Assembly: GCA_922989275.2 (NCBI GenBank)
Contig: OV277864.1
Location: 27,539,550-27,603,549 of the forward strand
Reading direction: 5' to 3'
Source: Gari tellinella
Taxonomy: Eukaryota; Mollusca; Bivalvia; Cardiida; Psammobiidae
Length of the DNA stretch: 64,000 nt
The notes under the pieces are model-generated. The model made no database searches and was not told the origin of the DNA. It saw only the letters and a list, made by a program, of their open reading frames with translations. Shown piece by piece: positions 22,349 through 33,504 of the stretch. Each line of letters starts with the position of its first letter. The first letter of the stretch is position 1. The translations under genes were made by a program, and so were the position numbers.

Positions 22349-22696
22349 CAGCGCTCCCTCTCTACAACGACACCCAATGGGAGACAAAGATTATGTGCGT
22401 TGTTCAGAGGGAGTCGTTACAGGGAGGGAAATTGGCTTACATTTGCAAACAGCTTGAATCCAGATCAGACGCGGCGTTACGCGGCGTCTGATCTGGATTC
22501 AAGCTGTTTGTAAACCGTCATTATAATTATTCCATCAAAATGTAATTTTGAGAAGAAACAGCAGACGACAATTTGTAGCAGACGATATTGCAGCAGTAAA
22601 AGTGTTAAACATTTTGTCTTGTTTGGGGAACAGTCGTTAGGGTCGTTGTAAGGAGGGAGTCGTTGTTGGGAGGGCCGTTGTAGAGAGGGAACACTG
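22349..22696. mobile_element. Family D MITE (TA-flanked) with core I
   Basis: TA on both sides (22347-22348, 22697-22698). Termini CAGCGCTCCCTCTCTACAAC and TTGTAGAGAGGGAACACTG are inverted. Core I at 22446-22510 has arms GCTTGAATCCAGATCAGACG / matching complement. TA duplication and CAGT-like ends fit Tc1/mariner-type mobilisation. Confidence 0.75.
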
Positions 22697-22733
22697 TATA
22701 TTCAGGAAATGTACACATACAATATGAACTGAT

Positions 22734-22923
22734 TTAACTCTTACCATGCTAGCTGTGGACACCGGTATGTGCCACAGTGATTATCTCTGCAAACAGTTTG
22801 GATCCAGATGAGACACCCTGTCTCAATAGGATCGAAACTGTTTGTCACTTTGATCATGTTTTGAAAATGAATTGAGATAAAATGTTGCAGACGAAAAACA
22901 ATATCCAGCATGCAAAGAGTTAA
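22734..22923. mobile_element. Family C MITE sharing its TTAA with the next element
   Basis: TTAA at 22734-22737 and 22920-22923; CTCTTACCATGCTAGC and CAGCATGCAAAGAG ends. Core I at 22790-22844 is shortened. The right TTAA is also the left TTAA of the family B copy that follows. Confidence 0.75.
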
Positions 22924-23171
22924 CCCTTTACCTGATAGCATGTTTCTAGTATTGAAGATAGGTGACCAATTAAAGCATGTTGAAAGTAAAGCAGAATGCG
23001 CCCTTGTGCGCATTCTGCTTTACTTTCAGCCTGCTTTAAGCCACCACATTCTAGAACATCGAAAGTATTCCATATGATATATACTCATGACTGATTGAAT
23101 TGGAACTTTTTTCTGCAGCGGAGGAATAAATCATATGCGCTAAAAGGCGCTTCTATTGGGGTAAGGTTTAA
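22920..23171 (-). mobile_element. Family B MITE, inverse orientation
   Basis: TTAA at 22920-22923 and 23168-23171; begins CCCTTTACCTGATAGCATG. Core II at about 22973-23040 with TGCGCCCTTGTGCGCA centre. Confidence 0.75.
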
Positions 23172-24052
23172 ACAATCACTTGGCATGATATTTATAGGAG
23201 ACTTAAAGAAAGGCAGAAAGCGTTCCTTTTGGACCATTCTGCATTAATTTTATGCTCAATTAAGCATGCACCTGCCACTCTATGTATCCTAGCTGATTCA
23301 ATTAGAGGATGTTCAGCAAAGAGCTTAATATATTCTATACTGAGATTTGTAATGTAATTGTAATGAAAAGACGATCCCAAAGAGATGTCACAAGACAGAA
23401 TTAGATGGAGAAATCAGAAAATTAGATGTATTTTAAAGTTTTGACATACAACTGTTTTTGTCGTACAACGTTTCATCTCTATCTGATATAGCTAACAGTA
23501 CAGACCCGATGAGACGTCACTTTACCTGATGTCTAATCAGGGCCTACACTGTTTGCTAATTTCTACTTTTGTGGACAATAGGCAATCATGGGTTAAACAG
23601 TTGATATGAACTCATTATTTCAAAGCTGACGGCATTTGCTGTCATGGAAACTGAATTATGAAAATCTGTGGCTTAACATTAGGAGATGTTTTCCTTAAAT
23701 TACAATAAAGTTCCAGTAAAACAACTACCCAGGTAGTCAAACAGAAGTTGCACTTATAGTGTTAAAACAGCATACAGCTTAAAGCAAGGTGCACATAAAT
23801 TTCTGCACTCCAATAGGAGCTTTCTGCTTCAGTTTCATCTTGCTTTTAAAGCAGTCATAATTATGCAAAGCATAGAATTTTTTTTATCTTGACTGGTCGT
23901 AATATCTGGGGTTACTATAGTTACAGCGTTCCGTCAGGTATACAGCTGCTATCAGGATCTACATCGAAACACCATAAAACACAAGATACGTCTCAATCAA
24001 AATTAAAGATGAACAGATAACCAGTCTCCAATGTTCATGATCTCTGAGATTG
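23172..24052. other. Gene-free stretch with E-type cores and a K-type remnant
   Basis: E-type core II copies are at about 23205-23270 and 23777-23848. 23355-23475 matches the right part of K1 (AAGAGATGTCACAAGACAG, GTTTTTGTCGTACAACGTTTC). A core I copy lies at 23491-23556. No gene supported. Confidence 0.55.
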
Positions 24053-25401
24053 CCATGTTCCTGAACACTATCAAACACAGCTTGGCAGACATAACAAGAA
24101 ATCTGCTGCCGATAGATCCTAGCAGACACAGAACTGTTGTCTGCTTCAATATTGTAGTCTGCTATCAAACACAGCTTGGCAGACATAACAAGAAATCTGC
24201 TGCCGATAGATCCCAGCAGACACAGAAATGTTGTCTGCTTCAATATTGTAGTCTGCTATCAAACACAGCTTGGCAGACATAACAAGAAATCTGCTGCCGA
24301 TATAAGGCCCCAGCAGACACAGAAATGTTGTCTGCTTCAATATTGTAGTCTGCTATCAAACACAGCTTAGCAGACATAACAAGAAATCGTCTGCTACAGA
24401 ACTCTAGTCTGCTTCAACCCTTTACTCCATAGCCTGTTTCTAGTTTCAAAGACAGGCGACCACTTAAAGCAGGTTGAAAGTAAAGCAGAATGCACCTTAA
24501 GGTGCATTCTGCTTTACTTTCAACCTGCTTTAAGCTACTATCTACAAGGTAAAGAAAACATTTATTATGGTACATATTGTGGAACAACTGTACTTTCTTC
24601 AGTGGAGGAATAAATAAAAGGCGTAAAAAGGCATATTTATGGTGTAATGTGTTAATATTGTAGTCTGCTATCATACCCAGCTTGGCAGACATAACAAGAA
24701 ATATGCTGCTGATAGGCCCCAGCAGACACAGAAACGTTGTCTGCTTCAATATTGTAGTCTGCTATCAAACACAGCTTGGCAGACATAACAAGAAATCTGC
24801 TGCCGATAGATCCCAGCAGACACAGAAATGTTGTCTGCTTCAATATTGTAGTCTGCTATCAAACACAGCTTGGCAGACATAACATGAAATCTGCTGTCGA
24901 TAGGCCCAAGCAGACACAGAACTGTTGTCTGCTTCAATATTGTAGTCTGCTATCAAACACAGCTTGGCAGACATAACATGAAATCTGCTGTCGATAGGCC
25001 CAAGCAGACACAGAAAAGTTGTCTGCTATCAAACACAGCTTGGCCGACATAACAAGAAATCTGCTGCAGATAGGCCCCAGCAGACACAGAAACAATGTCT
25101 GCTTCAATATTGTAGTCTGCTATCAAACACAGCTTAGCAGACATAACAAGAAATCAGCTGCAGATAGGCCCCAGCAGACACAGGAACCTTGTCTGCTACA
25201 GAACTGTTGTCTGCTTCAATATTGTAGTCTGCTATCAAACACAGCTTGGCAGACATAACAAGAAATCAGCTGCAGATAGGCCCCAGCAGACACAGGAACG
25301 TTGTCTGCTACAGAACTGTTGTCTGCTTCAATATTGTAGTCTGCTATCAAACACAGCTTGGCAGACATAACAAGAAATCTGCTGCAGATATTAGGCCCCA
25401 G
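24053..25401. repeat. 94 bp satellite array (12 units here)
   Basis: Units begin ATCAAACACAGCTTGGCAGA at 24069, 24163, 24257, 24355, 24669, 24763, 24857, 24952, 25028, 25122, 25233 and 25346; the basic period is 94 bp, with one 76 bp and two ~111-113 bp forms. AGCAGACA and TGTCTGCT occur as inverted pairs within each unit. The array is cut by a B MITE (24414-24655) and by the composite insertion, and resumes at 33971. Frames on both strands are repeat artefacts. Confidence 0.9.
24414..24655 (-). mobile_element. Family B MITE inserted in the satellite
   Basis: The satellite phase CTTCAA|TATTG is interrupted: TCAA on the left (24414-24417), TTAA on the right (24652-24655). Core II at about 24467-24533 with TGCACCTTAAGGTGCA. 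Because the uninterrupted satellite is known, this shows a 4 bp target duplication at a TCAA/TTAA site. Confidence 0.8.
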
Positions 25402-25941
25402 GATGAAAGCACCATGATAAAATCACCCACAGCGAAACGCACCAGGAACTTACAACTTAACTACAACTCCGAGAAAGATTCCTTCAAACTGATACAGTTC
25501 AAATTTATGGCCATTCAAAAAATAAAAACGCCCATGTGCAGTCTTTGCAACAGGTGGTAGCTTAACCCATTATTCCATAAATATGCTTATTTACGCCTTC
25601 CATTTATTCCTCCACTGAAAAAAATGTTTCCATCTACATGTATATGGTCATGAAAATGCACCACAAGAAATATATTCTGTATCCTAGCAGATGGTATCTT
25701 AAAGCATGCTGAAAGTAAAGCATTTTGCTTTATAAATATATAAGCAGTCACCTGTCTTTAAAACAGAAAACAAGCTAATTGGAGTAAAGGGTTATAATGC
25801 ATTAAAAATAGAGCAGAAAGCTCCTATTGTCTTTGCTTTGATTGCATGGTTGGAGGGGGCTAAATTAACCTTTTCCTTTACAGAAGTGCCTAAAAGCACT
25901 CCTCTATTTAAGCAACACACATTATTATTAATCGCTAGTGT
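25402..25941 (+). repeat. Duplicated segment, copy 1 part 1
   Basis: 540 bp matching 35174-35713 base for base as far as I can see, with no indel. It contains a family B copy (TTAA 25562-25565 to about 25797). It ends with the 7 bp CTAGTGT (25935-25941) repeated beyond the transposon. Confidence 0.9.
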
Positions 25942-26040
25942 CATGGAGAAAGGACAAATGGAGAAGTATCCGGCCTGCTCGCGATTTATCGTGTCGTTCA
26001 ATCAGCGGCGCTCGCTGGCGGCTAGAAAACAACGTTTTCC

Positions 26041-26600
26041 CGAAAGTTTGGTGTTAATAGAAATGCTTTTAATGTTATCTTTTCGTTATAAATTTTAATA
26101 AAGATGTTTTATTAGACCATGATCTCACGACTAGTACAAAATTTGAGGCGATAGCTTATAATTTGTTTGTTTAGTGAGTTTGTGAAAATGAGAGAGAAAA
26201 CGTACAGTACTGTATTTTCCGTTTTTCCTACGAAAGTTTGGTGTTAATAGAAATGCTTTTAATGCTATCTTTTCGTTATAAATTTTAATACAGATGTTTT
26301 ATTAAACCATGATCTCACGACTAGTACAAAATTTGAGGCGATAGCTTATAAATTGTTAGTTTAGTGAGGTTTTGAAAATGAGAGAAAAACGTATTTTTTC
26401 GTTTACCTACGAAGTTTGGTGTTAATATAAATGCTTTTAATGTCATCTTATCGTTATAAATTTTAATACAGATGTTTTATTAGACCATTATCTTACGCGT
26501 AGTACAAAATTTGAGGCGATAGCTTATAAATTGATAGTTTAGTGAGGTTTTGAAAACGAGAGAAAAACGTATTTTTTCGTTTACCTACGAAGTTTGTGTG
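26041..26600 (+). repeat. Left subterminal tandem repeat of the 2757 bp element
   Basis: CGAAAGTTTGGTGTTAATA-type units start at about 26041, 26231, 26410 and 26588 (periods about 190, 179 and 178 bp). Each carries ACTAGTACAAAATTTGAGGC or a close variant. Confidence 0.8.
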
Positions 26601-27325
26601 TGTCTATATTTCTCTGCCACTGTCTGTATTTATGTCTCTGTTTCTCTTTGTGACTGTCTCTCTGTCTGTCTGTTTTTCTCTTATCTCTGTCTGTCAGTCT
26701 CTCGCTTCTTCTTTTCTGTCTCCATCTTTCTGTATGAATGTCTGTGTGTCTCTCTGATGATCCTCATGCGGAGAAAAGGTAAAGTGTGTCATAAAGAGCT
26801 TAATTTGAAAAAGGGGCAAACTATATTTCAAGAAACATACTCTATGAATCCGACATTTTCGAGCCTGGTCTGGATTACAACTGTTTGCAATTGCAATAGT
26901 CATCATGTTACTGGTATTCAGTAATGAGAGGGTTAATCCAGTCATCAACCAAACCAGGTGCATTGATGTTGGTTTTTTTTTTTTTTAATTTAAATTTTTT
27001 AATTCAATTCTATTATCTTTATTTTTTGTGATTTGTATAATATATAAACATCATGCGGTTACAGAAGTCAAAAACACATGTTAAAGTTACACGCACGGGT
27101 AGCATTGATCTTTTTTATTAAAGTGGCAACCCGCTGGTGTCCATCTTCATAGATAATCGGCATGTTCAAGAAGCATGGACTTCATGCTGGGACAGTTTTA
27201 TGACGCTGATAATTGTCCTGCTAATTTGGTGCGGGTTCTGTATACGGTTACGTAATGTGTCACATTCCTTTGTGATGTGTAATATGGTAGACATTTTGTA
27301 AGTAAATAAAGCTAAGGACAAGTGT

Positions 27326-27390
27326 CAAACATTCTGGATCCAGATCAGACGCCGTGTTACGCGGCATCTGATCTTGATCCAAGTTGTTTG
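27326..27390. repeat. Core I palindrome inside the 2757 bp element
   Basis: CAAACATTCTGGATCCAGATC with a GACGCCGTGTTACGCGGCATC centre; the following sequence to AGGCAAAGAGTTAA resembles a family C right end. It shows that a TTAA MITE had inserted in this transposon. Confidence 0.65.
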
Positions 27391-27953
27391 CAAAAAAAAA
27401 AGTAAAGTCGCGATCAGCAGGCAAAGAGTTAAGCAGTCAGTAAAATAGATTGCTTAAGGCATTGGCTGCTTTATAATTTACTCCGTTATATAAGACATAA
27501 GTAAAGCAGAAAGAAACGGAGATCTCATGTTATCATGTTTGCAATTAATTTCTGAAGATAATGCAAACTGTTACCTCTTTCATAGAAATGGGACGGATAA
27601 TATGTATATTTTAGTCTGGATGTAAAACTAACCCTAAATTCATTTTTTTGAAGTAATATGTTAATAATTCTAATTTTCCTTTCAATAATAATAATGATCA
27701 CATACGACATAATAATACAGTTACAACTTTGGCCGTTTTGGATTTTGGCCGTTTGACGCGCACTCCTTTCAAATGTCTCTTTACATACAAAATGGATTTT
27801 TTTTTTACTTCCAAGGAAATATTTCCTCCATATAGAACATTGTAACAATGCATGAACACATTTTTAGAAGTTTAGAAGTTTGCTTAAGTTTTTATACGGA
27901 AGGAATTCTTTTCTTACGCGAGTTGGTCTAGTCATTTCATTAGCCAGCAACCT

Positions 27954-28515
27954 TTGTATGTCATCATTACTTTTTTCGCTTCAAGAAAACCCTGGTATTT
28001 TTACAACCGAAAGATAAGTGTCACGGCTTTATATCAAGACCTTTTTTTTAAATATATATATATATATATCGGACGAAAATTATGGATTAAATTCAAGTTT
28101 TTGAAACGGGACGTAGTGTATATTTCGCGATCGCCTGCTCTCGTTTATCAACTATTTCATTTGGCCATCGCTCTTTAACTCGCCATAAAATTGGTCGATT
28201 TCGAAAATAAACACTTGCATTTTTACAACTGAAAGAAATATATCTAAGCTTTCCTTTAAGACCATTTCTTTGAAAATCGGTGGAAAATTGAGGGTTTTAT
28301 GAAAGGTTTTGTAACGGGGCGTGATATATTTATGCCCGAGTGCTTGCTCCCTTTTATCGGCAAATTCATTTGGAAACCACTCTTTAACTCGCCATAAAAC
28401 TGATCAATTTTAAAAATAAAATCTGTTATTTTTACAAGTGAAAGATAAATATCTTAGCCTTCTTTTAAGACCATTATAATGAAAATCGGGTGAAAATTAA
28501 GGATTTTATGTAACT
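27954..28515 (+). repeat. Right subterminal tandem repeat of the 2757 bp element
   Basis: About 2.6 diverged units of ~209 bp; CTCTTTAACTCGCCATAAAA recurs at 28171 and 28380, and TTTTTACAAnTGAAAGA-type segments recur three times. A short (AT)n run lies at about 28056-28070. Confidence 0.75.
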
Positions 28516-28705
28516 TAAACTAACAGTAGGTAACCATTCAACACGATAAAAAAACGCGATAGCCCGCTATCGGCGTACCGGTACAGTTGAATTATCGATC
28601 GATTAAGCGTTATCGCACATACAGGTAACGGACGACACCATTTTCGGGAAAATGCAGATTTGAGTATAAGTTACTTCTCCATTTGTCCTTTCTCCATGCT
28701 AGTGT

Positions 28706-29472
28706 TGAATACAGGCAACAACTTAAAGCAATACGAAAAAAGAATCAGTACATGTATTCATTACTTACATCTTGCAACCTACCAAACACACAGTTTTTTG
28801 TGATTTGACATATTAGTGATTTGAACTTTTGAGGGTGATATTTAGATTTAATGTAATGTAAGGGGCTCATGTCCTGCCCGTGGCCAAGTAGCCAGGGTCT
28901 CATGCAGGCTTCCCATTCGTGCCTGTATATATAGTTGAAATGTTGTCTTTAAAGGAGGAATAAATGAAAGGTCTAAAAAGGCACATTTATGGAGTAAAGT
29001 GTTAAAAATGTACATGTCAGCCAGTGGGAACAAACTTGACTGTTAACATTAAGGTAAATCGTAAAACAAATCAATTATAAAAATAAACTATGTGAAGAGG
29101 AAAACATACACCAAATATTTTCAAAACCACTTATATAGGTTTATCTTTTTCAATGCTGAATATATATAATTCTTGTCTGATTTAAAAATGTCATCTGCTG
29201 AATACAAAAACTCAAAATTTACACACTCCTCTTTGTAATGTAATCTCTTTACTATGAAATTAAGGACAACAAAACCACCTAATAACTTTTTATAAAACAT
29301 CATATAAAGCCTTGCAATAAAATGACTATCCTTTACAGTAAAACCCTTGTTCACATTGAAACCTCAAATAAATGATTTCACAGGTGTTAAATGCAGGTAT
29401 TTGCTTAAAGCAGGATGAAAGTAAAGCAGAAAGCTCCTTCAGGCACATTCTGCTTTACTTTCATCCTGATTA
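28706..29472 (+). repeat. Duplicated segment, copy 1 part 2
   Basis: 767 bp matching 35714-36480 with only a few substitutions (for example TATATATAG versus TATACATAG, AAATCGTAA versus AAATCATAA) and no indel. It ends in an E-type core II (29398-29470). After the shared ATCCTGATTA the two copies part, which defines the LINE 5' junction. Confidence 0.9.
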
Positions 29473-29738
29473 TTATGTCCACTTTGTATTTGTTGTTAAA
29501 ATCACTTGCTTGTACATATTTATTGTTTGTGCTTTTCAGATGCTATAATATTTTTTTAGCATAAGCTCCAGATCATGCCTACTAACCTTCATATATTTAA
29601 ATACTTGAATCGGGATGCATACACTTAGTTTGTGTTCCCAGTTTAGCCTATCTAAACTACACGTTAATAGAAGACATGCCTCTATCACTGTAGCTACATT
29701 ATCATTACTTGTTTTCACTATATACTTTCACATAGATA

Positions 29739-32537
29739 ATGGGTGATATTAAGATATTATCATTAAATTGTCGTGGCCTCCATGGCAACAAAAAAAGAAG
29801 AGATGTATTCAAGCACCTGAAAGATAAGAAATATCACATATACTGTCTACAGGATACACATTTCACAAAAGATCAGGAAAAGCAAATCTATGCACAATGG
29901 AATGGACAGGTATACCTTAGTTGTTTCTCCTCTAGTTCCAGAGGCGTTGCTATTCTTTTTAATAATAACATTAAAGTAACTGTTAACAGAAGCCTGTGCG
30001 ATCAAGAAGGCAATTTTGTAATCTTAGACCTGGCTTTTGATGATTTTAAATGTACATTGGTTAGCCTATATGGGCCAAACCGGGATAATCCAGGTTTCTT
30101 TAAAAATATTTTCGAAATAGTTGACGAATTTGGAAATGATTCCTATATATTATGTGGAGATTTTAACTGTGTTTTAGATCCTGCAATGGATTACCAAAAC
30201 TACAAAACAATAAATAACAAAAACGCAAGAAATCTTATAATTGAAAATATACAATATAGACAGTTAGTAGATATATACAGAGACCTCTATCCAGACAGGA
30301 AAAGATATACCTGGCGACGTACACATCCACTCCAACAGGCACGTTTAGACTTTTTTCTTGTAACAGAAGACTTGGTACAGTTTTCAAAATCATGTGAAAT
30401 AGAACCTAGCCTCAACTCAGATCACTCTATTGTACAAATGCATATGATATGTACAAACATCGATCACGGTAAAGGATTATGGAAACATAACGATTCTTTA
30501 TTAAATGATTTAGAATATGTCCATCAAATTCAAGATAAGATTAAACGTGTAAAATCCCAATACTGCATTCCTGTGTACGATTTAGAGAACATCGATAAAA
30601 TACATTGTAGCGACCTACAGTTTACGATATCAGACGATCTTTTCTTAGAAACGCTTCTGATGGAAATCAGGGGGGAATCTATATCTTATGGCTCTTACAA
30701 AAAAAAATCGTTAAATAAACAAGAAACTGACCTATTAAAGAAAATCAAAGATATCGAAGAAAACCTTACAGAAGAAAATTCACAAAACTTAAAAAACTGT
30801 AGACAAAACCTTTCAGAATTAAGAGAATTTAAACTTAAGGGTCATATTATCAGGTCTAAGGCAAAATGGATAGAATATGGCGAAAAACCTACACAATTCT
30901 TTTGTGGTCTAGAAAAACATAACTACATCAACAAAACAATAAATAAATTGGAGACAACAAACGGAAGTACAATTACAAACCAAAAGGATATTCTATGCGA
31001 AACGCAACAATTTTATAAAAAACTATACTCAAATCAGGATAAAGACGAATTTGACCTAAACCTTAATGTAAATGTAAATAAAATCACAAAAAGTCAAGCG
31101 GAAAATCTTGAGGGCCACATCTCTTATCAAGAGGCTAGTTATACCCTTAAAAATATGAAAAATGACAAAAGTCCAGGTAGTGATGGTTTTACAACCAATT
31201 TTTTTAAAATGTTTTGGAAAGACTTGGGTTATCTAGTTGTTAGGTCAATAAATTCTGCATTTGATAAGGGTATACTGTCAATAAGTCAACGTCAAGGAAT
31301 CATTACATGTATACCGAAAGAAAATAAACCCCGCCATTTTCTGAAAAACTGGCGACCAATCACACTTCTTAACACGATTTACAAAATAGCATCAGGATCC
31401 ATAGCAAACAGACTTAAAAATATTCTACCAACTATCATAAGTAAGGAGCAAACTGGTTTTTTGAAAAACAGATATATTGGAGAAAACATAAGACTTATTT
31501 ACGATGTTATGCAATATGCAGAGGAAAATAATATCCCCGGACTTATGCTACTTATTGACTTTGAAAAGGCTTTTGATTCCATTTCATGGAAATTTATCCA
31601 AAAGGTTTTAGATATTTTTAATTTTGGAGACTCTTTTAAAAAATGGATATCCGTGTTTTATCATGATATTAATTCAAGTGTAATACAAAACGGTTTTTTG
31701 TCTGACTTTTTTAATATTGAAAGGGGCTGCAGACAGGGAGACCCGCTATCGCCTTATATATTTATCCTCTGTACAGAAATTTTAACCCAGAAACTAAAAG
31801 CAAACAAGCATATAAAAGGCCTGACAATAAACGGCACCAAACATATACTGTCCCAGTTTGCGGACGACACCTCAATCATATTGGATGGAACTGAGATATC
31901 CCTCAACCAAACACTGAATGAACTAAGTGATTTTGCAAGAATTTCAGGACTTAAAGTAAATTTCGATAAAACACATGTTATTTGGTTTGGTTCTAAAAAA
32001 TACAGTTCAGAATCAATTAAGACAAAGTTCAAACTAGTGTGGGGCATTCAAGAGTTTAAGCTACTTGGTGTTAAATTCAATGTTGATTTGGACAAAATGT
32101 TTAAGTTAAACTATAATGAAAAAGTCCAATCTCTTAAACAAATGATACAATTTTGGAACAGAAGATTCATCACTCCAATTGGAAAAATAACAGTTATTAA
32201 AACACTTTTCTTACCCCTATTCAACCATCTATTTATTGCATTACCGGATCCAAATGAGAGCATTTTAAAAATCTTAAATGAATTATTTTATAACTACCTT
32301 TGGAAAGGGCCTGCAAAAATTAAAAAAAGTGTAATTATCAAAGACTATACAGAAGGCGGCCTAAGAATGATAAACACACACAACTTTATTAAAGGTTTGA
32401 AATGTACATGGATCAGAAGGCTATATCAAACAGACGCCTCCTGGACTACGTTAACAAGTCACTTTTTAAATATTGAAAAGCTAATAAATAGCGGTCAGCA
32501 CTATAGTTACGGAAACAGTATCACACAAAACAAATAA
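29739..32537 (+). CDS. LINE ORF2, endonuclease plus reverse transcriptase (N-terminal 932 aa)
   Basis: The protein nicks target DNA and copies the element RNA at the nick (target-primed reverse transcription). The N-terminal endonuclease/exonuclease/phosphatase domain covers about residues 4-240: N10 in LNCRG, LQDTH at 37-41 (D39 where many relatives have E), YGPN at 111-114, GDFN at 140-143, D204 in ARLDFF, and SDH at 227-229. The reverse transcriptase spans about 475-790: SPGSDG, NWRPITLLN, LIDFEKAFDS with D607, GCRQGDPLSP at 663-672, and FADD at 707-710. The start is the first ATG of the frame and lies directly before the endonuclease. The stop at 32535-32537 is premature: the next frame continues the protein. 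Confidence 0.9.
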   Translation: MGDIKILSLNCRGLHGNKKRRDVFKHLKDKKYHIYCLQDTHFTKDQEKQIYAQWNGQVYLSCFSSSSRGVAILFNNNIKVTVNRSLCDQEGNFVILDLAFDDFKCTLVSLYGPNRDNPGFFKNIFEIVDEFGNDSYILCGDFNCVLDPAMDYQNYKTINNKNARNLIIENIQYRQLVDIYRDLYPDRKRYTWRRTHPLQQARLDFFLVTEDLVQFSKSCEIEPSLNSDHSIVQMHMICTNIDHGKGLWKHNDSLLNDLEYVHQIQDKIKRVKSQYCIPVYDLENIDKIHCSDLQFTISDDLFLETLLMEIRGESISYGSYKKKSLNKQETDLLKKIKDIEENLTEENSQNLKNCRQNLSELREFKLKGHIIRSKAKWIEYGEKPTQFFCGLEKHNYINKTINKLETTNGSTITNQKDILCETQQFYKKLYSNQDKDEFDLNLNVNVNKITKSQAENLEGHISYQEASYTLKNMKNDKSPGSDGFTTNFFKMFWKDLGYLVVRSINSAFDKGILSISQRQGIITCIPKENKPRHFLKNWRPITLLNTIYKIASGSIANRLKNILPTIISKEQTGFLKNRYIGENIRLIYDVMQYAEENNIPGLMLLIDFEKAFDSISWKFIQKVLDIFNFGDSFKKWISVFYHDINSSVIQNGFLSDFFNIERGCRQGDPLSPYIFILCTEILTQKLKANKHIKGLTINGTKHILSQFADDTSIILDGTEISLNQTLNELSDFARISGLKVNFDKTHVIWFGSKKYSSESIKTKFKLVWGIQEFKLLGVKFNVDLDKMFKLNYNEKVQSLKQMIQFWNRRFITPIGKITVIKTLFLPLFNHLFIALPDPNESILKILNELFYNYLWKGPAKIKKSVIIKDYTEGGLRMINTHNFIKGLKCTWIRRLYQTDASWTTLTSHFLNIEKLINSGQHYSYGNSITQNK

Positions 32538-33504
32538 TATATTTTGGAAAGACGTTTTAAGAGCGTATACATCCTACTTAAAGGCACTACCGGTTATAGA
32601 GAAAGAACACTGTCTAAGATGTCCACTCTTTTATAACCCTCATATACAAATTGGAGGTAAATCTATCTTTTTAAAATCATGGTATGAAAAGGGAATACGA
32701 TATGTGAACGATCTTTACAAAAATAATAAAATACTTACTTTAAACGAATTTGAACAAGTGTACAATATAAAAGTGAATAGCTTATTCTTCATTGGAGTAA
32801 CAAAATTAGTATCAAAATATGTAAACACTTACAGTAGCACTGGCCCGGAAAATGACGTACAATATCCATTTATACCACACCTTTTCGAACGCGTCTTTAA
32901 TAGTAAGTCTGGTAGTAGAGTTTTCTATGACATCCTAAATTTAAATAATGCTGAACCTACAAGCAAGGAAAAGTGGAACCTACACTATACTTTTACAAAA
33001 TGTCAATGGAGTCTATTTTATAGTTTACCTTTTCACACAACACGAGATAGTAACTTACAATGGCTACAAGTAAGAATACTCCATAGACTACTACCAGTAA
33101 ACACATACTTGTTTACTCTAAAGTTACGTGACAATAACCTCTGTAGTTTTTGTAACAAACTACCAGAGACAATTCTTCATCTATTTTATAAATGCGAAAA
33201 AACATACTACTTCTTAAAACTAGTTGAACGAATCCTAAATAATGTCAATGTAAATATAAACTTAAATGAAGTTTCCATCCTATTTGGAGGACAATATGAA
33301 AAGTTAAATTTATTATATCTATACCTAAAACAGTATATATATACTGCAAGACAATATAATTGCAATATGTGTATTGACTCCTTTAAAAGGTTCCTAGGAC
33401 AAAAAATAGATACAAATAGTCAAATAGCAATACAAAATAATACAGAGGATGACTTTGACGTCAAATGGGAAATACTTCGAAAACTGTATAATCTACTTGC
33501 ATAA
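32533..33504 (+). pseudogene. LINE ORF2 C-terminal part, shifted frame
   Basis: This frame is open from before 32533 to the stop at 33502-33504, in the +1 frame relative to the upstream part. A single-base indel near 32460-32537 therefore separates it from the reverse transcriptase. The first ATG is at 32704, but the homologous sequence starts earlier. It contains a C-x2-C-x8-H-x4-C motif (33142-33195), in CSFC..ETILHLFYKC, resembling the zf-RVT region at the C terminus of L1/Tx1-type proteins, whose role is thought to be nucleic-acid binding. Confidence 0.8.

Larger units (their letters stand above)
25942..28698. mobile_element. 2757 bp DNA transposon, 27 bp TIRs, no visible transposase
   Basis: The terminal inverted repeats 25942-25968 and 28672-28698 are perfect over 27 bp and start CATGGAGAAAGGACAAATGG. 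CTAGTGT flanks both sides (25935-25941, 28699-28705). Copy 2 of the duplication preserves the empty site at 35707-35713. TIR start CATGG fits the CANRG pattern of P-type elements, and a 7-8 bp duplication fits P or hAT; the class is inference. Internally there are subterminal tandem repeats, a CT-rich tract (about 26590-26760) and a core I copy (27326-27390), but no recognisable protein, so it is non-autonomous. Confidence 0.8.

Noticed and set aside
24053..25401. CRISPR-like array
   Set aside because: Units are contiguous repeats with no unique spacers, in a eukaryotic repeat context.
24031..25560. Open frames of 60-110 residues on both strands across the satellite
   Set aside because: They repeat the same peptide in several frames because the 94 bp unit happens to lack stops; no start context or domain, and both strands are equally open.
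26550..26924. 124-residue serine/valine/cysteine-rich frame
   Set aside because: It translates a CT-rich simple repeat inside the 2757 bp transposon.
25942..28698. P-element transposase
   Set aside because: The TIR start resembles P elements, but no frame of adequate length or with recognisable motifs is present.
29473..29738. LINE ORF1
   Set aside because: Only 266 bp lies upstream of ORF2, with no plus-strand frame of note; the copy is 5'-truncated.
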